From: Corallococcus praedator
GTDB taxonomy: Bacteria > Myxococcota > Myxococcia > Myxococcales > Myxococcaceae
Length of the DNA: 64,000 nt
Assembly: GCF_003612125.1 (NCBI RefSeq)
Contig: NZ_RAWI01000003.1
Span: 1 to 64,000 of the forward strand
Direction of reading: 5' to 3'
Translations under genes and position numbers: made by a program
Notes under the pieces: model-generated
Database searches by the model: none
Told to the model about the DNA's origin: nothing
The model's input: the letters and a program-made list of their open reading frames with translations, nothing else
In this document: positions 31,947-41,775 of the stretch, one piece after another
Position numbering within the stretch: position 1 is the first letter of the stretch
Layout: each line of letters starts with the position of its first letter

Positions 31947-34900
31947 ATGATGGACGAGCAGAATCCCCCGGACGCAATCGACGAGCTGGCCATCGCCATC
32001 GTCGGCATGGCCGGTCGCTTTCCCGGGTCCTCCGACGTGGAGGCCTTCTGGCGCAACCTGCGCGACGGCGTGGAGGGCATCCGCGCCTTCACGGACGAGG
32101 AGCTTCGAGCCCGGGGCGTGCCGGAGTCCGCGCTGCGCTCGCCGGACTTCGTCAGGTCCGGCGCGGTGCTGGAAGGCGTGGACCTCTTCGACGCGGGCTT
32201 CTTCGGGTACTCGCCCCGCGAGGCCGCGCTGATGGACCCGCAGCACCGCGCGTTCCTGGAGTGCGCGTGGGAGGCGCTGGAGCGCTCGGGCTTCGATCCC
32301 GAGACGTCCCGCTCCGTCGGCGTCTTCGCCGGCACCAGCCTCAGCACGTACCTGCTCTTCAACCTGCTCACGCACCGCGAGCTCATCGAAGCCGGCGACA
32401 CCTTCCAGGTGATGATCGGCAACGACAAGGACTTCCTCGCCACGCGGCTCGCGTACCACCTGGACCTGCGAGGCCCCAGCCTCGACGTGCAGACGGGGTG
32501 CTCCACGTCACTGGTGGCGACCCACCTCGCGTGTCAGGCACTGCTGGGCTTCCAGTGCGACGTGGCCGTCGCGGGCGGCGTCTCCGTGGATGTGCCCCAG
32601 CGCACCGGCTACACGCATCAGGCGGGCGGCATCGCCTCTCCGGACGGCCACTGCCGGCCCTTCGACGCGCAGGGACAGGGCACCGTCTTCGGCAGCGGCG
32701 TGGGCATCGTGGTGCTCAAGCGGTTGGAGGACGCGCTCAGGGACGGCAATCCCATCCACGCCATCATCCGTGGCTCCGCCATCAACAACGACGGCGCGTC
32801 GAAGCTGGGCTTCACCGCGCCCAGCGTGGAGGGCCAGGTGGAGGTCATCGCCCGCGCCCAGGCCATGGCCGGTGTCACGCCGGATCAGATTGAGTACGTG
32901 GAGACGCACGGCACCGGCACGCTGCTGGGAGACCCCATCGAGGTCTCCGCGCTGACGCAGGTGTTCCGCGAGTCCACCGATGCCACCCGGTTCTGCGCGC
33001 TGGGGTCGGTGAAGTCGAACATCGGGCACCTGGATGCCGCGGCCGGCGTGGCGGGCCTCATCAAGGCCACGCTCGCGGTGGAGCACGGCCTCATCCCCCC
33101 GACGCTGCACTTCCAGACGCCCAATCCCAACATCGACTGGGAGCACAGCCCCTTCTTCGTCAACGCCGCGCCCCACGCGTGGAGCGCGAAGAACGGCCCC
33201 CGCCGCGCGGGCGTCAGCTCCTTCGGCATCGGCGGCACCAACGCCCACGCCATCCTGGAGCAGCCTCCCGCGCTGCCCGCGAGCGGACCGGGCCGGCCCT
33301 GGAAGCTGCTGGTGCTGTCCGCGAAGACGGAGGGCGCGCTGGACGCCGCGACCGTCCGGCTGGCGGAGCATCTGGAGCGTCACCCCGAGGTGGAGCTGGC
33401 CGACGTGGCCCACACGCTCCAGCGGGGTCGCAAGGCCTTCGCCCACCGCCGCTTCCTCGTGTGCGAGGACACGCGGGATGCCGCCGCGGTGCTCGCGTCG
33501 GGAGATCCGGAGCGGCTGGTCACGGCGAATGACCGGCTCGAGGACCGGTCGGTGGTCTTCATGTTCCCCGGCGGCGGCGCGCAGTACCTGCGCATGGGCG
33601 AGGCGCTGTACGCGCAGGAGCCCGTGTTCCGCGAGCACTTCGATGCGTGCGCGGCCCTGCTGAAACGCCACGCGGGTCTGAACCTGCACGACATCGTCTA
33701 CCCGGCGAGGACGGCCGAGGAGACGGAAGGCAAGCTGACGCGGACCTCCACCGCCCTGCCCGCGCTCTTCGTCGTCGAGTACGCGCTCGCGAAGCTGTGG
33801 ATGTCCTGGGGCATCGAGCCGCAGGCGATGATCGGCCACAGCGTGGGCGAGTACGTCGCGGCCTGCCTTGCCGGGGTCTTCTCGCTGGAGGACGCGCTCA
33901 AGCTGGTCTGCGAGCGCGGGCGGCTCTTCGAGCGACTGCCCCGGGGCGAGATGGTGAGCGTGTCCCTGTCCGAGGAGGCCATGCGGCCCCTGCTGGGAGA
34001 CCACCTCTCGCTCGCGGCCCTCAACGGGCCGGAGCAGTGCGTGGTCGCGGGAGACAGCGCGGCGGTGGAGCGGCTCGTCGCGGAGCTGGGCACGCGGGGC
34101 GTCGAGTTCCGCCGACTGCACATCGACGTGGCGGCCCACTCGCACCTCGTGGAGCCCATCCTGCCGGCCTTCGGGACGTTCCTCGCGAAGCTCAAGCTGG
34201 GAGCGCCCACGCGGCCGTTCGTCTCCGGCGTGAGTGGGACGTGGATCACCCCGGCGGAGGCGACGAGCCCGGACTACTGGGTGCGCCACCTGCGCCACAC
34301 GGTGCGGTTCGGCCAGGGGATTCAAACGCTGCTCACGGAGCCGAAGCACGTGCTCCTGGAGGTCGGCCCGGGCCGCACGCTCAGCTCCCTGGCGCGCTTG
34401 CAGATCGACCGCGCGTCCACGGTCCTCACCGCCGCGTCCATGCGCTCCACGCGCGAGACGCAGCCGGATGGCGCCTTCCTGCTCACCACCCTGGGTCGGC
34501 TGTGGCAGGCCGGCGTTCGCATCCCGTGGTCGCGCGTCCACGCGGATGAACAGCGCCGCTACGTGGTGCTGCCCACCTACCCCTTCGAGCGGCGTCGGCA
34601 CTGGATGGATCCGCGTCCCGTGCACACGGCCACTCCGGTGGCCACGCTCCAGAAGCGGCCGGACATCGGAGACTGGTTCTACCTGCCCTCTTGGAAGCGG
34701 GCCCTTCCGCCCGCGCCGCCCACGGAGTTCGTGTCCCAGCGCTGGCTGCTCTTCGTGGATGCGCAGGGGTTGGGACAACAGTTGGCCCACCGGCTCCAGG
34801 AGGCAGGCCACAGCGTCACCACCGTTTCGGAGGGCACGTCCTTCGGCCGCGCGGGGGAGTCGGCGTATGAGCTTCAGCCGGACCGCCGGGACGACTACGC

Positions 34901-36533
34901 GTCGCTGATGGCTTCGCTCACCGAGGAGGACCGGCTGCCCGAGCGCATCGTCCACCTGTGGAGCGTGGACGGCTCTTCTGAGACGGAACGGGAGCGCGTG
35001 CAGCAGCTCGGCTTCACCAGCCTGCTCCTGCTCGCGCAGGCGCTGGGGTCGCTGTCCCAGTCCGTGCGCCATCTCGATGTCCTCTCCACCGGTGTGCAGG
35101 CCGTCACCGGACATGAAGCGCTGTGCCCGGAGAAGGCCACTGTGCTGGGGCCGTGCCGCGTGCTTCCTCGCGAGATGCCGCAGTTGACGTGCCGGAGCAT
35201 CGATGTGGAGCTGGGGCGTACGGAGGCACTGGTCGAGCGACTGCTCGCGGAGCTGGCGGTCCCGGTGGCGGGCGCGACCATCGCCCTCCGGGGACACCAC
35301 CGCTGGGAGCAGGGCTTCGAACCCGTGAAGCTGCCTCCCACGGTGTCCCGGCTGCGGCAGCGCGGCACATACCTCATCACCGGTGGACTCGGTGGCATCG
35401 GCCTGGTGCTCGCGGAGCACCTCGCGCGCACGGTGCAGGCGCGGCTCGTGCTGCTCGGACGCTCCGCCTTTCCCGAACGTGCGGAGTGGGCGGGCTGGCT
35501 CGCCACGCACGGCGAGGCGGACGCGACCAGCCACCGCATCCAGCAGCTCCAGGCACTGGAAGCACTTGGCGCGGAAGTGCTCGTGCTGCGCGCGGACGTG
35601 GGCGATGCCTCGCGGATGGAGGCCGTGCTCCAACAGGCGCGGGACACCTTCGGCGAACTCCACGGTGTCATCCACGCGGCGGGCGTTCCGGCGGGCGGAC
35701 TGAGCCAGTTCAAGACGGCCGACTCCATGGCCACGGTCTTCCGGGCGAAGCTCCAGGGCACCCGGGTACTGCATGCGCTGCTGCGCGGCACGCCGTTGGA
35801 CTTCTTCATGCTGTGCTCATCGCGCACGGCCATCGTCGGGGACTTCGGCCAGGTCGAGCACTGCGCGGCCAATGCCTTCCTGGATGCCTTCGCCCAGGAG
35901 CGCGCGGCGGAGGGCGACGGACCGGTGTTCGCGGTGGGCTGGGACACGTGGCAGGAGGTGGGCCAGGCCGTCACCACCGCGATGCCGGACTCGCTGAAGC
36001 ACCTTCGTGACGCCCTGTTGGAACACGGCCTGAAGTCGGACGAGGGCCGTCGGGTGTTCGACCGCGTCCTGGGCGCGAAGCTGCCGCAGGTGCTGGTGTC
36101 CACGCAGGACCTTTCCGCCGTGCTCGCGAACAACCCCAATCCCTTCCAGGTCCAGGACCTGATGCCCTCACTCACGGACGCGCTGTCGTCCGCGGCGGCC
36201 GCCGGGGACGTGGAGGTCGCGGGCGGGGACACGGGGCAGAAGCTGGCGTCCATCTGGCAGCGGCTCCTGGGGGTGGAGCGGGTGAACCCCCACGACAACT
36301 TCTTCGACCTGGGCGGCAACTCGCTCATCGGGTTGAAGGTCATCGCGGAAGTGAAGCGCTCGATGGGCGTGGACCTGCCCGTCGTCAAACTCTTCGAGAA
36401 CCCCACCCTGGGCGCGCTGACCCGGTTGCTGGGCGGCGGCCCGGAGCCTGAAGCAGCCCCCACCTTCACGGAGCGCCGCACGCGCGGCGCCCAGCGCAGG
36501 GAGCGGTTCCAGCGCAAGCTGGATCCGAAGTAG
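31947..36533 (+). CDS. Type I PKS module KS-AT-KR-ACP with altered KR
   Basis: 1528 residues; ATG at 31947, and AAGGAG overlaps the NRPS stop. KS: Cys185 in TGCSTSL, HGTGT and NIGHLDAAAG. AT: Ser632 in GHSVGEY; where malonyl-type enzymes have HAFH and methylmalonyl-type YASH, it reads VAAHS, so the extender unit cannot be read from the motif. KR: NADPH site GGLGGIG near residue 1146 and Ser in LCSSRTA, but the catalytic Tyr position in the GQ-x-x-Y-x-AAN motif is His1305 (GQVEHCAAN, codon CAC at 35859), so reduction may be lost. ACP: Ser1459 in GGNSL. No DH or ER. The module would extend the acyl-glycine by one ketide and probably leave a keto group. Confidence 0.93.
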   Translation: MMDEQNPPDAIDELAIAIVGMAGRFPGSSDVEAFWRNLRDGVEGIRAFTDEELRARGVPESALRSPDFVRSGAVLEGVDLFDAGFFGYSPREAALMDPQHRAFLECAWEALERSGFDPETSRSVGVFAGTSLSTYLLFNLLTHRELIEAGDTFQVMIGNDKDFLATRLAYHLDLRGPSLDVQTGCSTSLVATHLACQALLGFQCDVAVAGGVSVDVPQRTGYTHQAGGIASPDGHCRPFDAQGQGTVFGSGVGIVVLKRLEDALRDGNPIHAIIRGSAINNDGASKLGFTAPSVEGQVEVIARAQAMAGVTPDQIEYVETHGTGTLLGDPIEVSALTQVFRESTDATRFCALGSVKSNIGHLDAAAGVAGLIKATLAVEHGLIPPTLHFQTPNPNIDWEHSPFFVNAAPHAWSAKNGPRRAGVSSFGIGGTNAHAILEQPPALPASGPGRPWKLLVLSAKTEGALDAATVRLAEHLERHPEVELADVAHTLQRGRKAFAHRRFLVCEDTRDAAAVLASGDPERLVTANDRLEDRSVVFMFPGGGAQYLRMGEALYAQEPVFREHFDACAALLKRHAGLNLHDIVYPARTAEETEGKLTRTSTALPALFVVEYALAKLWMSWGIEPQAMIGHSVGEYVAACLAGVFSLEDALKLVCERGRLFERLPRGEMVSVSLSEEAMRPLLGDHLSLAALNGPEQCVVAGDSAAVERLVAELGTRGVEFRRLHIDVAAHSHLVEPILPAFGTFLAKLKLGAPTRPFVSGVSGTWITPAEATSPDYWVRHLRHTVRFGQGIQTLLTEPKHVLLEVGPGRTLSSLARLQIDRASTVLTAASMRSTRETQPDGAFLLTTLGRLWQAGVRIPWSRVHADEQRRYVVLPTYPFERRRHWMDPRPVHTATPVATLQKRPDIGDWFYLPSWKRALPPAPPTEFVSQRWLLFVDAQGLGQQLAHRLQEAGHSVTTVSEGTSFGRAGESAYELQPDRRDDYASLMASLTEEDRLPERIVHLWSVDGSSETERERVQQLGFTSLLLLAQALGSLSQSVRHLDVLSTGVQAVTGHEALCPEKATVLGPCRVLPREMPQLTCRSIDVELGRTEALVERLLAELAVPVAGATIALRGHHRWEQGFEPVKLPPTVSRLRQRGTYLITGGLGGIGLVLAEHLARTVQARLVLLGRSAFPERAEWAGWLATHGEADATSHRIQQLQALEALGAEVLVLRADVGDASRMEAVLQQARDTFGELHGVIHAAGVPAGGLSQFKTADSMATVFRAKLQGTRVLHALLRGTPLDFFMLCSSRTAIVGDFGQVEHCAANAFLDAFAQERAAEGDGPVFAVGWDTWQEVGQAVTTAMPDSLKHLRDALLEHGLKSDEGRRVFDRVLGAKLPQVLVSTQDLSAVLANNPNPFQVQDLMPSLTDALSSAAAAGDVEVAGGDTGQKLASIWQRLLGVERVNPHDNFFDLGGNSLIGLKVIAEVKRSMGVDLPVVKLFENPTLGALTRLLGGGPEPEAAPTFTERRTRGAQRRERFQRKLDPK

Positions 36534-36543
36534 GAGTCACCTC

Positions 36544-39500
36544 ATGGCGGACACCTTGACCGGCGCTGAAGTCGCCATCGTCGGCATCGCGGGACGCTTT
36601 CCCGGCGCGAAGGACCTGGACGAGTACTGGCGCAACATCTGCGACGGCGTCGAGTCCATCGTCCGGTACACGGATGAAGAGCTGCTCGCGCTCGGCGCGG
36701 ACCCCACGCTGCTGCGCACGCCAGGCTTCGTGAAGGCGGCGGCACGGCTGGAGGACTGCACCCGCTTCGACGCCGGCTTCTTCAGCTACACCCCGCGCGA
36801 GGTGGAGCTGATGGATCCGCAGCAGCGCCTCTTCCTGGAGTGCGCTTGGGAGGCCCTGGAAGGCGCGGGCCACCGGGGCACGCCGGACGAAGAGCTGCTC
36901 GTGGGCGTCTTCGGCGGCGCGGCCCTGAGCACCTACCTGCTGGTGAACCTGGCCTCCAATCCGACGGTGCTGCGCTCGGTGGATCCGCTCCAGCTCAACC
37001 TGGGCAACGCCGGCAGCTTCCTCACCACGCGCGTCTCCTACAAGTTGGATCTGAAGGGGCCCAGCTTCAACGTGGAGAGCGCCTGCTCCACGTCGCTCGT
37101 CGCGGTCCACGTCGCCTGCCAGAGCCTGCTCAATGGCGAGTGCGACCTGGCGCTCGCGGGCGGCGTCTCCATCAACCTCACGCAGCAGTACGGCTACCCG
37201 TTCATCGAGGGCGGCATCCTCTCACCGGACGGCCACTGCCGGCCCTTCGACGCGGACGCGCGGGGCATCGTCTTTGGCAGCGGCGCGGGCGTGGTGGCGC
37301 TGCGCCGCCTGTCGGATGCGCTGGCGGACGGGGACTTCATCCACGCGGTCATCAAGGGCTCGGCCGTCAACAACGATGGCGCGAACAAGGTGGGCTACAC
37401 CGCGCCCAGCGTGGACGGACAGGCGGAGGTCATCGCCGAAGCCCTGGGCAGCGCGGACGTCTCCCCGGAGTCCATCGCGTACGTCGAAGCGCACGGCACC
37501 GGCACCTCGCTGGGAGACCCCATCGAGGTCCAGGCGCTCAACAAGGCCTTCGGTGGCACCGATGCGCCGAAGCGCTCCTGTGCCCTGGGTTCGGTGAAGG
37601 CGAACATCGGTCACCTGGATGCGGCGGCCGGCGTCGCCGGATTGATCAAGACGGTGCTGGCGCTGCGTCACCGCAAGCTGCCGCCCAGCCTCCACTTCGA
37701 GCAACCCAACCCGCACATCCCCTGGAACAACGGCCCCTTCTTCGTCAACACGGACCTGAAGGAGTGGAAGGCCGGCAAGGAGCCGCGCCGCGCGGGTGTC
37801 AGCGCGTTCGGCATGGGCGGCACCAACGCGCACCTCGTGTTGGAAGAGGCTCCGGCGAGGGACACCGCTCCCGCCGCGCGTGCGACGCAGTTGCTGGTCC
37901 TGTCCGCGAAGACGCCCACGGCGTTGGACGCGATGACCGCGAACCTCGCCGCACACCTGCGCGCGCGGCCCACGACCTCCCTGGCCGACGTGGCCCACAC
38001 CCTCCAGACGGGGCGTCGGCGGTTCGCGCACCGGCGGGCGGTGGTCTGCGACAGCGTGTCGGACGCGGTGGAAGCGCTCGCGGGCGAGTCGCGCGCGCGG
38101 CGTCAGCTCACCGGCACCGAGGAGCGCACGGCGAGGCCCGTGGTCTTCCTCTTCCCGGGACAGGGCACGCAGTCCGTGCGGATGGCGGCGGACGTGTACC
38201 GGGGCGAGCCGGTGTTCCGCGAGCAGGTGGACGCCTGCGCGGCGCTGCTGAAGCCTTACCTGGGCTTCGACCTGCGGCAGGTGCTCTACCCCGCCACGGA
38301 GGCCACGGCCGACGCCGCACGCCAGCTCGAAACGACGCGGGTGACGCAGCCCGCGCTGTTCACCGTGGAGTACGCGCTCGCGAAGCTGTGGATGTCCTGG
38401 GGCATCGAGCCACAGGCGATGATCGGCCACAGCGTCGGTGAGTACGTCGCGGCCTGCCTCGCGGGCGTCTTCTCGCTGGAGGACGCGCTCAAGCTGGTGG
38501 TGGAGCGCAGCCAGCTGATGCAGGAGCTGCCGGGCGGCACGATGCTGTCCGTGGCGCTGCCGGAAGCGGAGCTGTCGCCGCTCCTGCCCCCGGACGTGTC
38601 GCTGGCGGCGGTCAACGCGCCCTCCTTCTGCGTCGTCGCGGGCCCCACGCCCGCCGTGGAAGCGCTCCGGGTCCAGCTCCTCGACAGGAAGGTGGCCTGC
38701 CGGGTGCTGAAGACGTCGCACGCCTTCCACTCGGGGATGATGGAGCCCCTCCTGGAGCCGTTCGCCGCCCGGGTGCGAAAGCTCACGCTCAAGGCCCCGC
38801 GCATCCCCTACGTGTCCAACGTCACCGGGACGTGGATCACCCCGGCGGAAGCCACCTCGCCGAAGTACTGGGCCACGCACCTGCGTCAGGCCGTGCGCTT
38901 CGCCGCGGGCCTGGAGACGCTGCTCCAGCAGCCCGACCGGGTGCTGCTCGAAGTCGGGCCAGGCCGCACCCTCACCACCTTCGCCAACCAGTTGGGGAAA
39001 GTGCGAGGCGTCCGCGTATCGGCCATCACCACCCTGCGCCATCCGGACGACGCGCAGTCCGACCTGAACGTGCTGCATGGGGCGATGGGCCAGTTGTGGA
39101 TGGAGGGCGTGGAGCCGGACTGGAAGCGCTACCACCGGGGCGAGTCCCGCCGCCGCATACCGCTGCCGACCTACCCCTTCGAGCGGCGCCGCTACTGGAT
39201 TGAGGCCAGCCACGTCCCGACGGTGGCCACCGGGGTGTCGACGGAAGTCTCCGCGGCCACCGTGGTTCCGGATGTGTCCGCGACCCAGCACCCGCGTCCC
39301 GCGCTGCGCACCACCTACGTCGCGCCCCGCACCGAGCAGGAGGGCGCCATCGTCCGCATCCTCCAGGACGTGCTGGGCATCGACCCGGTGGGCATCCACG
39401 ACAGCTTCTTCGACCTGGGGGGCCACTCGCTGCTGGCCACCGCCGTCGTCGGGCGATTGCGCGACACCTTCGGCGTGACGGTGCCGCTCCAGTCGCTGTT

Positions 39501-40932
39501 CGAAGCCCCTACCGCCAGCCAGCTCGCGGCGCTCCTGAACAACCTGGGCGTGGCCCAGGAGCCTCGGCACGAGGACGCGGCGAAGGATGCCCTCGTGCGT
39601 GCGCTGACCGCGCTCCAGGAGCAGCAGGCCGCGCCCAGGGAGCCGGAAGCGCCCACCGGCGTGGCCGTCCAGACATCCGCAAGCACCCGGCCGCTCCACG
39701 TGCTCATCCTGGCCATGGAGTACACGCCCAACATCGCGGGCGGCGTGGGCACGTATGTCTATGAGCTGGCCAACGGGCTCGCGCGCTCCGGCCACCGGGT
39801 GACGGTGCTGTCCTATACGCCCGGGGAAGCCCGCGTCGTGCGCCAGCCCAACGGCGTGACGGTGCACATGGTGCCGCCCGGCAAGGCGAGCTTCGCCCAG
39901 GCGGCGCACCTGACGCTGGTGCAGGGCATCCGCGCCTTCAACGAGGACCTGTACCAGTACGGCCGCGCGCGCATCGCGGAGGAGAAGCCGGACCTCCTGC
40001 ACTTCCACCAATGGCATACACACGAGGCCGCGCGCCGGCTGGGCCGTGAGTCAGGCGTGCCCGTCATCGGCACCAGCCACTACATCTCCGAGCCCGTGGA
40101 GCGGTGGTGGGGACAACAGCCGGACCCGGAGATCGTCGAACAGGAGCGCAGCTTCTACGACGGCGGCACCCACGTCGTGTCCGTGAGCGCCTCCATGAGC
40201 ACGCTCATCCGCGAGCAGTACCGCCTGCCTTTGGAGAAGCTCCACACCATCCACTGCGCGATGGAGCTGGAGCCCTTCATGAAGTCACCGCACGGCGCGG
40301 ACGCCTTCGCGAAGCTGCGCGCCACGGTGGCGGGGCCAGAGACGCGCGTCGTCCTCTACACCGGGCGCCTCCACCCGATGAAGGGCATCCCCGCGCTCTT
40401 CGCCTCCGCCGAGCGCGTGCTCGCCGCGAGGCCGGACACCGTCTACCTGCTCGCGGGCGGCACGGACTCGCGCGAGTCCACGCAGATGGTTCACCAGTTG
40501 CGCGAGCAATACGCGCCCCTGCTCGGCCGCATCAAGCTGCTGGGCAAGCTGCCGCGCTCGCAACTGGGGCTCCTGCACCGCATCGCGGACGTAGCGGTGG
40601 TGCCGTCCATCTACGAGCCCTTCGGCTACACCGCCATCGAGACCATGGCCTCCGGCGTCCCGCTGGTGGCCACCGACGTCGGAGGGTTGTCGGAGATCCT
40701 CCAGCACGGAGAGTCCGGCCTCCACGTCCCCGTCCGCCCCGTCTCCGGCAGCGAGCTGCATGAAGTGGAAGTCGCGCAGCTCGCCAACGCCACGCTCGCC
40801 CTCCTGAACGATCCGGCACGCGCCCGGAAGCTGGGCGACGCAGGCCAGCGCCGCGTGGCCGACCTCTTCGGCCTGGAGCGGATGATCACCGCCAACATCG
40901 CCCTCTACCGCCGCGTCCTCGGCGCCCCCTGA
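36544..40932 (+). CDS. PKS-glycosyltransferase fusion: KS-AT-ACP-GT4
   Basis: 1462 residues. GGAG overlaps the upstream stop. KS: Cys181 in SACSTSL, HGTGT, NIGHLDAAAG. AT: Ser630 in GHSVGEY and the malonyl-type HAFH (His726 region). No reductive domains. ACP: Ser962 in GGHSLLA. After a Pro/Ala-rich linker (about 1025-1048) comes a full GT-B glycosyltransferase of family 4 type (about 1050-1455): PNIAGGVGTYVYELA, the sugar-nucleotide EX7E motif in YEPFGYTAIE (Glu1358/Glu1366), and VATDVGGLSEIL. A glycosyltransferase covalently joined behind the last carrier domain suggests that the carrier-bound chain, or a freshly released one, is glycosylated on the assembly line. The frame is continuous with no stop. 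No thioesterase domain. Confidence 0.93.
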   Translation: MADTLTGAEVAIVGIAGRFPGAKDLDEYWRNICDGVESIVRYTDEELLALGADPTLLRTPGFVKAAARLEDCTRFDAGFFSYTPREVELMDPQQRLFLECAWEALEGAGHRGTPDEELLVGVFGGAALSTYLLVNLASNPTVLRSVDPLQLNLGNAGSFLTTRVSYKLDLKGPSFNVESACSTSLVAVHVACQSLLNGECDLALAGGVSINLTQQYGYPFIEGGILSPDGHCRPFDADARGIVFGSGAGVVALRRLSDALADGDFIHAVIKGSAVNNDGANKVGYTAPSVDGQAEVIAEALGSADVSPESIAYVEAHGTGTSLGDPIEVQALNKAFGGTDAPKRSCALGSVKANIGHLDAAAGVAGLIKTVLALRHRKLPPSLHFEQPNPHIPWNNGPFFVNTDLKEWKAGKEPRRAGVSAFGMGGTNAHLVLEEAPARDTAPAARATQLLVLSAKTPTALDAMTANLAAHLRARPTTSLADVAHTLQTGRRRFAHRRAVVCDSVSDAVEALAGESRARRQLTGTEERTARPVVFLFPGQGTQSVRMAADVYRGEPVFREQVDACAALLKPYLGFDLRQVLYPATEATADAARQLETTRVTQPALFTVEYALAKLWMSWGIEPQAMIGHSVGEYVAACLAGVFSLEDALKLVVERSQLMQELPGGTMLSVALPEAELSPLLPPDVSLAAVNAPSFCVVAGPTPAVEALRVQLLDRKVACRVLKTSHAFHSGMMEPLLEPFAARVRKLTLKAPRIPYVSNVTGTWITPAEATSPKYWATHLRQAVRFAAGLETLLQQPDRVLLEVGPGRTLTTFANQLGKVRGVRVSAITTLRHPDDAQSDLNVLHGAMGQLWMEGVEPDWKRYHRGESRRRIPLPTYPFERRRYWIEASHVPTVATGVSTEVSAATVVPDVSATQHPRPALRTTYVAPRTEQEGAIVRILQDVLGIDPVGIHDSFFDLGGHSLLATAVVGRLRDTFGVTVPLQSLFEAPTASQLAALLNNLGVAQEPRHEDAAKDALVRALTALQEQQAAPREPEAPTGVAVQTSASTRPLHVLILAMEYTPNIAGGVGTYVYELANGLARSGHRVTVLSYTPGEARVVRQPNGVTVHMVPPGKASFAQAAHLTLVQGIRAFNEDLYQYGRARIAEEKPDLLHFHQWHTHEAARRLGRESGVPVIGTSHYISEPVERWWGQQPDPEIVEQERSFYDGGTHVVSVSASMSTLIREQYRLPLEKLHTIHCAMELEPFMKSPHGADAFAKLRATVAGPETRVVLYTGRLHPMKGIPALFASAERVLAARPDTVYLLAGGTDSRESTQMVHQLREQYAPLLGRIKLLGKLPRSQLGLLHRIADVAVVPSIYEPFGYTAIETMASGVPLVATDVGGLSEILQHGESGLHVPVRPVSGSELHEVEVAQLANATLALLNDPARARKLGDAGQRRVADLFGLERMITANIALYRRVLGAP

Positions 40933-40958
40933 ACCGCCCCGCCCTTTCGAGATCCGCC

Positions 40959-41735
40959 ATGGAGCCCACCCCGAACGCCACCGAGTCCTGGCTCTCCCAC
41001 CACACCCCGAGGCCGGAGGCGCGCGTGCGCCTGTTCTGCCTGCCGCATGCAGGCGGAGGGGCCTCGCTGTTCCGCACGTGGGCACCGCACCTGGCGCCCG
41101 ACGTGGAGGTGCTCCCCGTCCAGCTCCCGGGCCGGGAGAACCGCCTGCGCGAGACGCCCCTCACGGAGGTGCCCGCGCTGGTGGAGCAACTGGTGGACGT
41201 GGTGCGAGCGCGGCAGGACAAGCCCTTCGCCCTGTTCGGTCACAGCATGGGGGCGCTCCTGGCCTTCGAGCTGGCCCGGGCTCTGCGCCGCCACGGGCTC
41301 CCCGAGCCGCTGCACCTGTTCCTCGCAAGCTACACCGCGCCGCAATTGCTGACGCGCACCCCGCCCAAGGCACGGACGCACGAAGCGGATCCGGAAGTGG
41401 TGCGGGCCCTGCTCACCGAGCGGGGCATCCCCGAGTCGATGGGCGAGGAGCTGAAGCAGTTGGTCCTGCCGTCGCTGCTGGCGGACACGGCCGTCTGCGA
41501 AAGCTACCAGTACACCGAGGAGGCTCCGCTGGAGTGCCCGGTGTCCGCGTTCCGGGGCAGCGAGGACTACGTGCAGGAGCACCACCTGGAGGGCTGGCGC
41601 GAGCAGACGCGCGGTCCGTTCACGGCCCGCTCCTTCCTGGGCGACCACTTCTTCCTCCGGGACACGCCCCGGGGACTTTTGCAGGCCCTGCGCCGAGCGC
41701 TCGCGAGCCCTGCGGGTTCCGCTCGGGCGGCCTGA
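40959..41735 (+). CDS. Type II thioesterase (alpha/beta hydrolase)
   Basis: 258 residues, RifR-like. Landmarks: FCLPHAGGGASLFRTW at the start, LPGRENRL, nucleophile Ser96 in GHSMGALLAFELA, an Asp in RGSEDY and His in GDHFFL. Type II enzymes free stalled carrier domains of the assembly line by removing wrong or dead acyl groups. Because no integrated thioesterase exists in this cluster, it might also release the final product. It begins 26 bp after the fusion gene. Confidence 0.93.
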   Translation: MEPTPNATESWLSHHTPRPEARVRLFCLPHAGGGASLFRTWAPHLAPDVEVLPVQLPGRENRLRETPLTEVPALVEQLVDVVRARQDKPFALFGHSMGALLAFELARALRRHGLPEPLHLFLASYTAPQLLTRTPPKARTHEADPEVVRALLTERGIPESMGEELKQLVLPSLLADTAVCESYQYTEEAPLECPVSAFRGSEDYVQEHHLEGWREQTRGPFTARSFLGDHFFLRDTPRGLLQALRRALASPAGSARAA

Positions 41736-41775
41736 AGCACCCTTTCCCCTTCCTCAACTCAAGGAGTCTGCAGCG

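Noticed and set aside
37222-40023. A 933-codon minus-strand frame opposite the PKS-GT gene
   Set aside because: Low-complexity Arg/Val/Gly/His translation with no recognisable fold; the plus strand reads KS, AT, ACP and GT motifs throughout.
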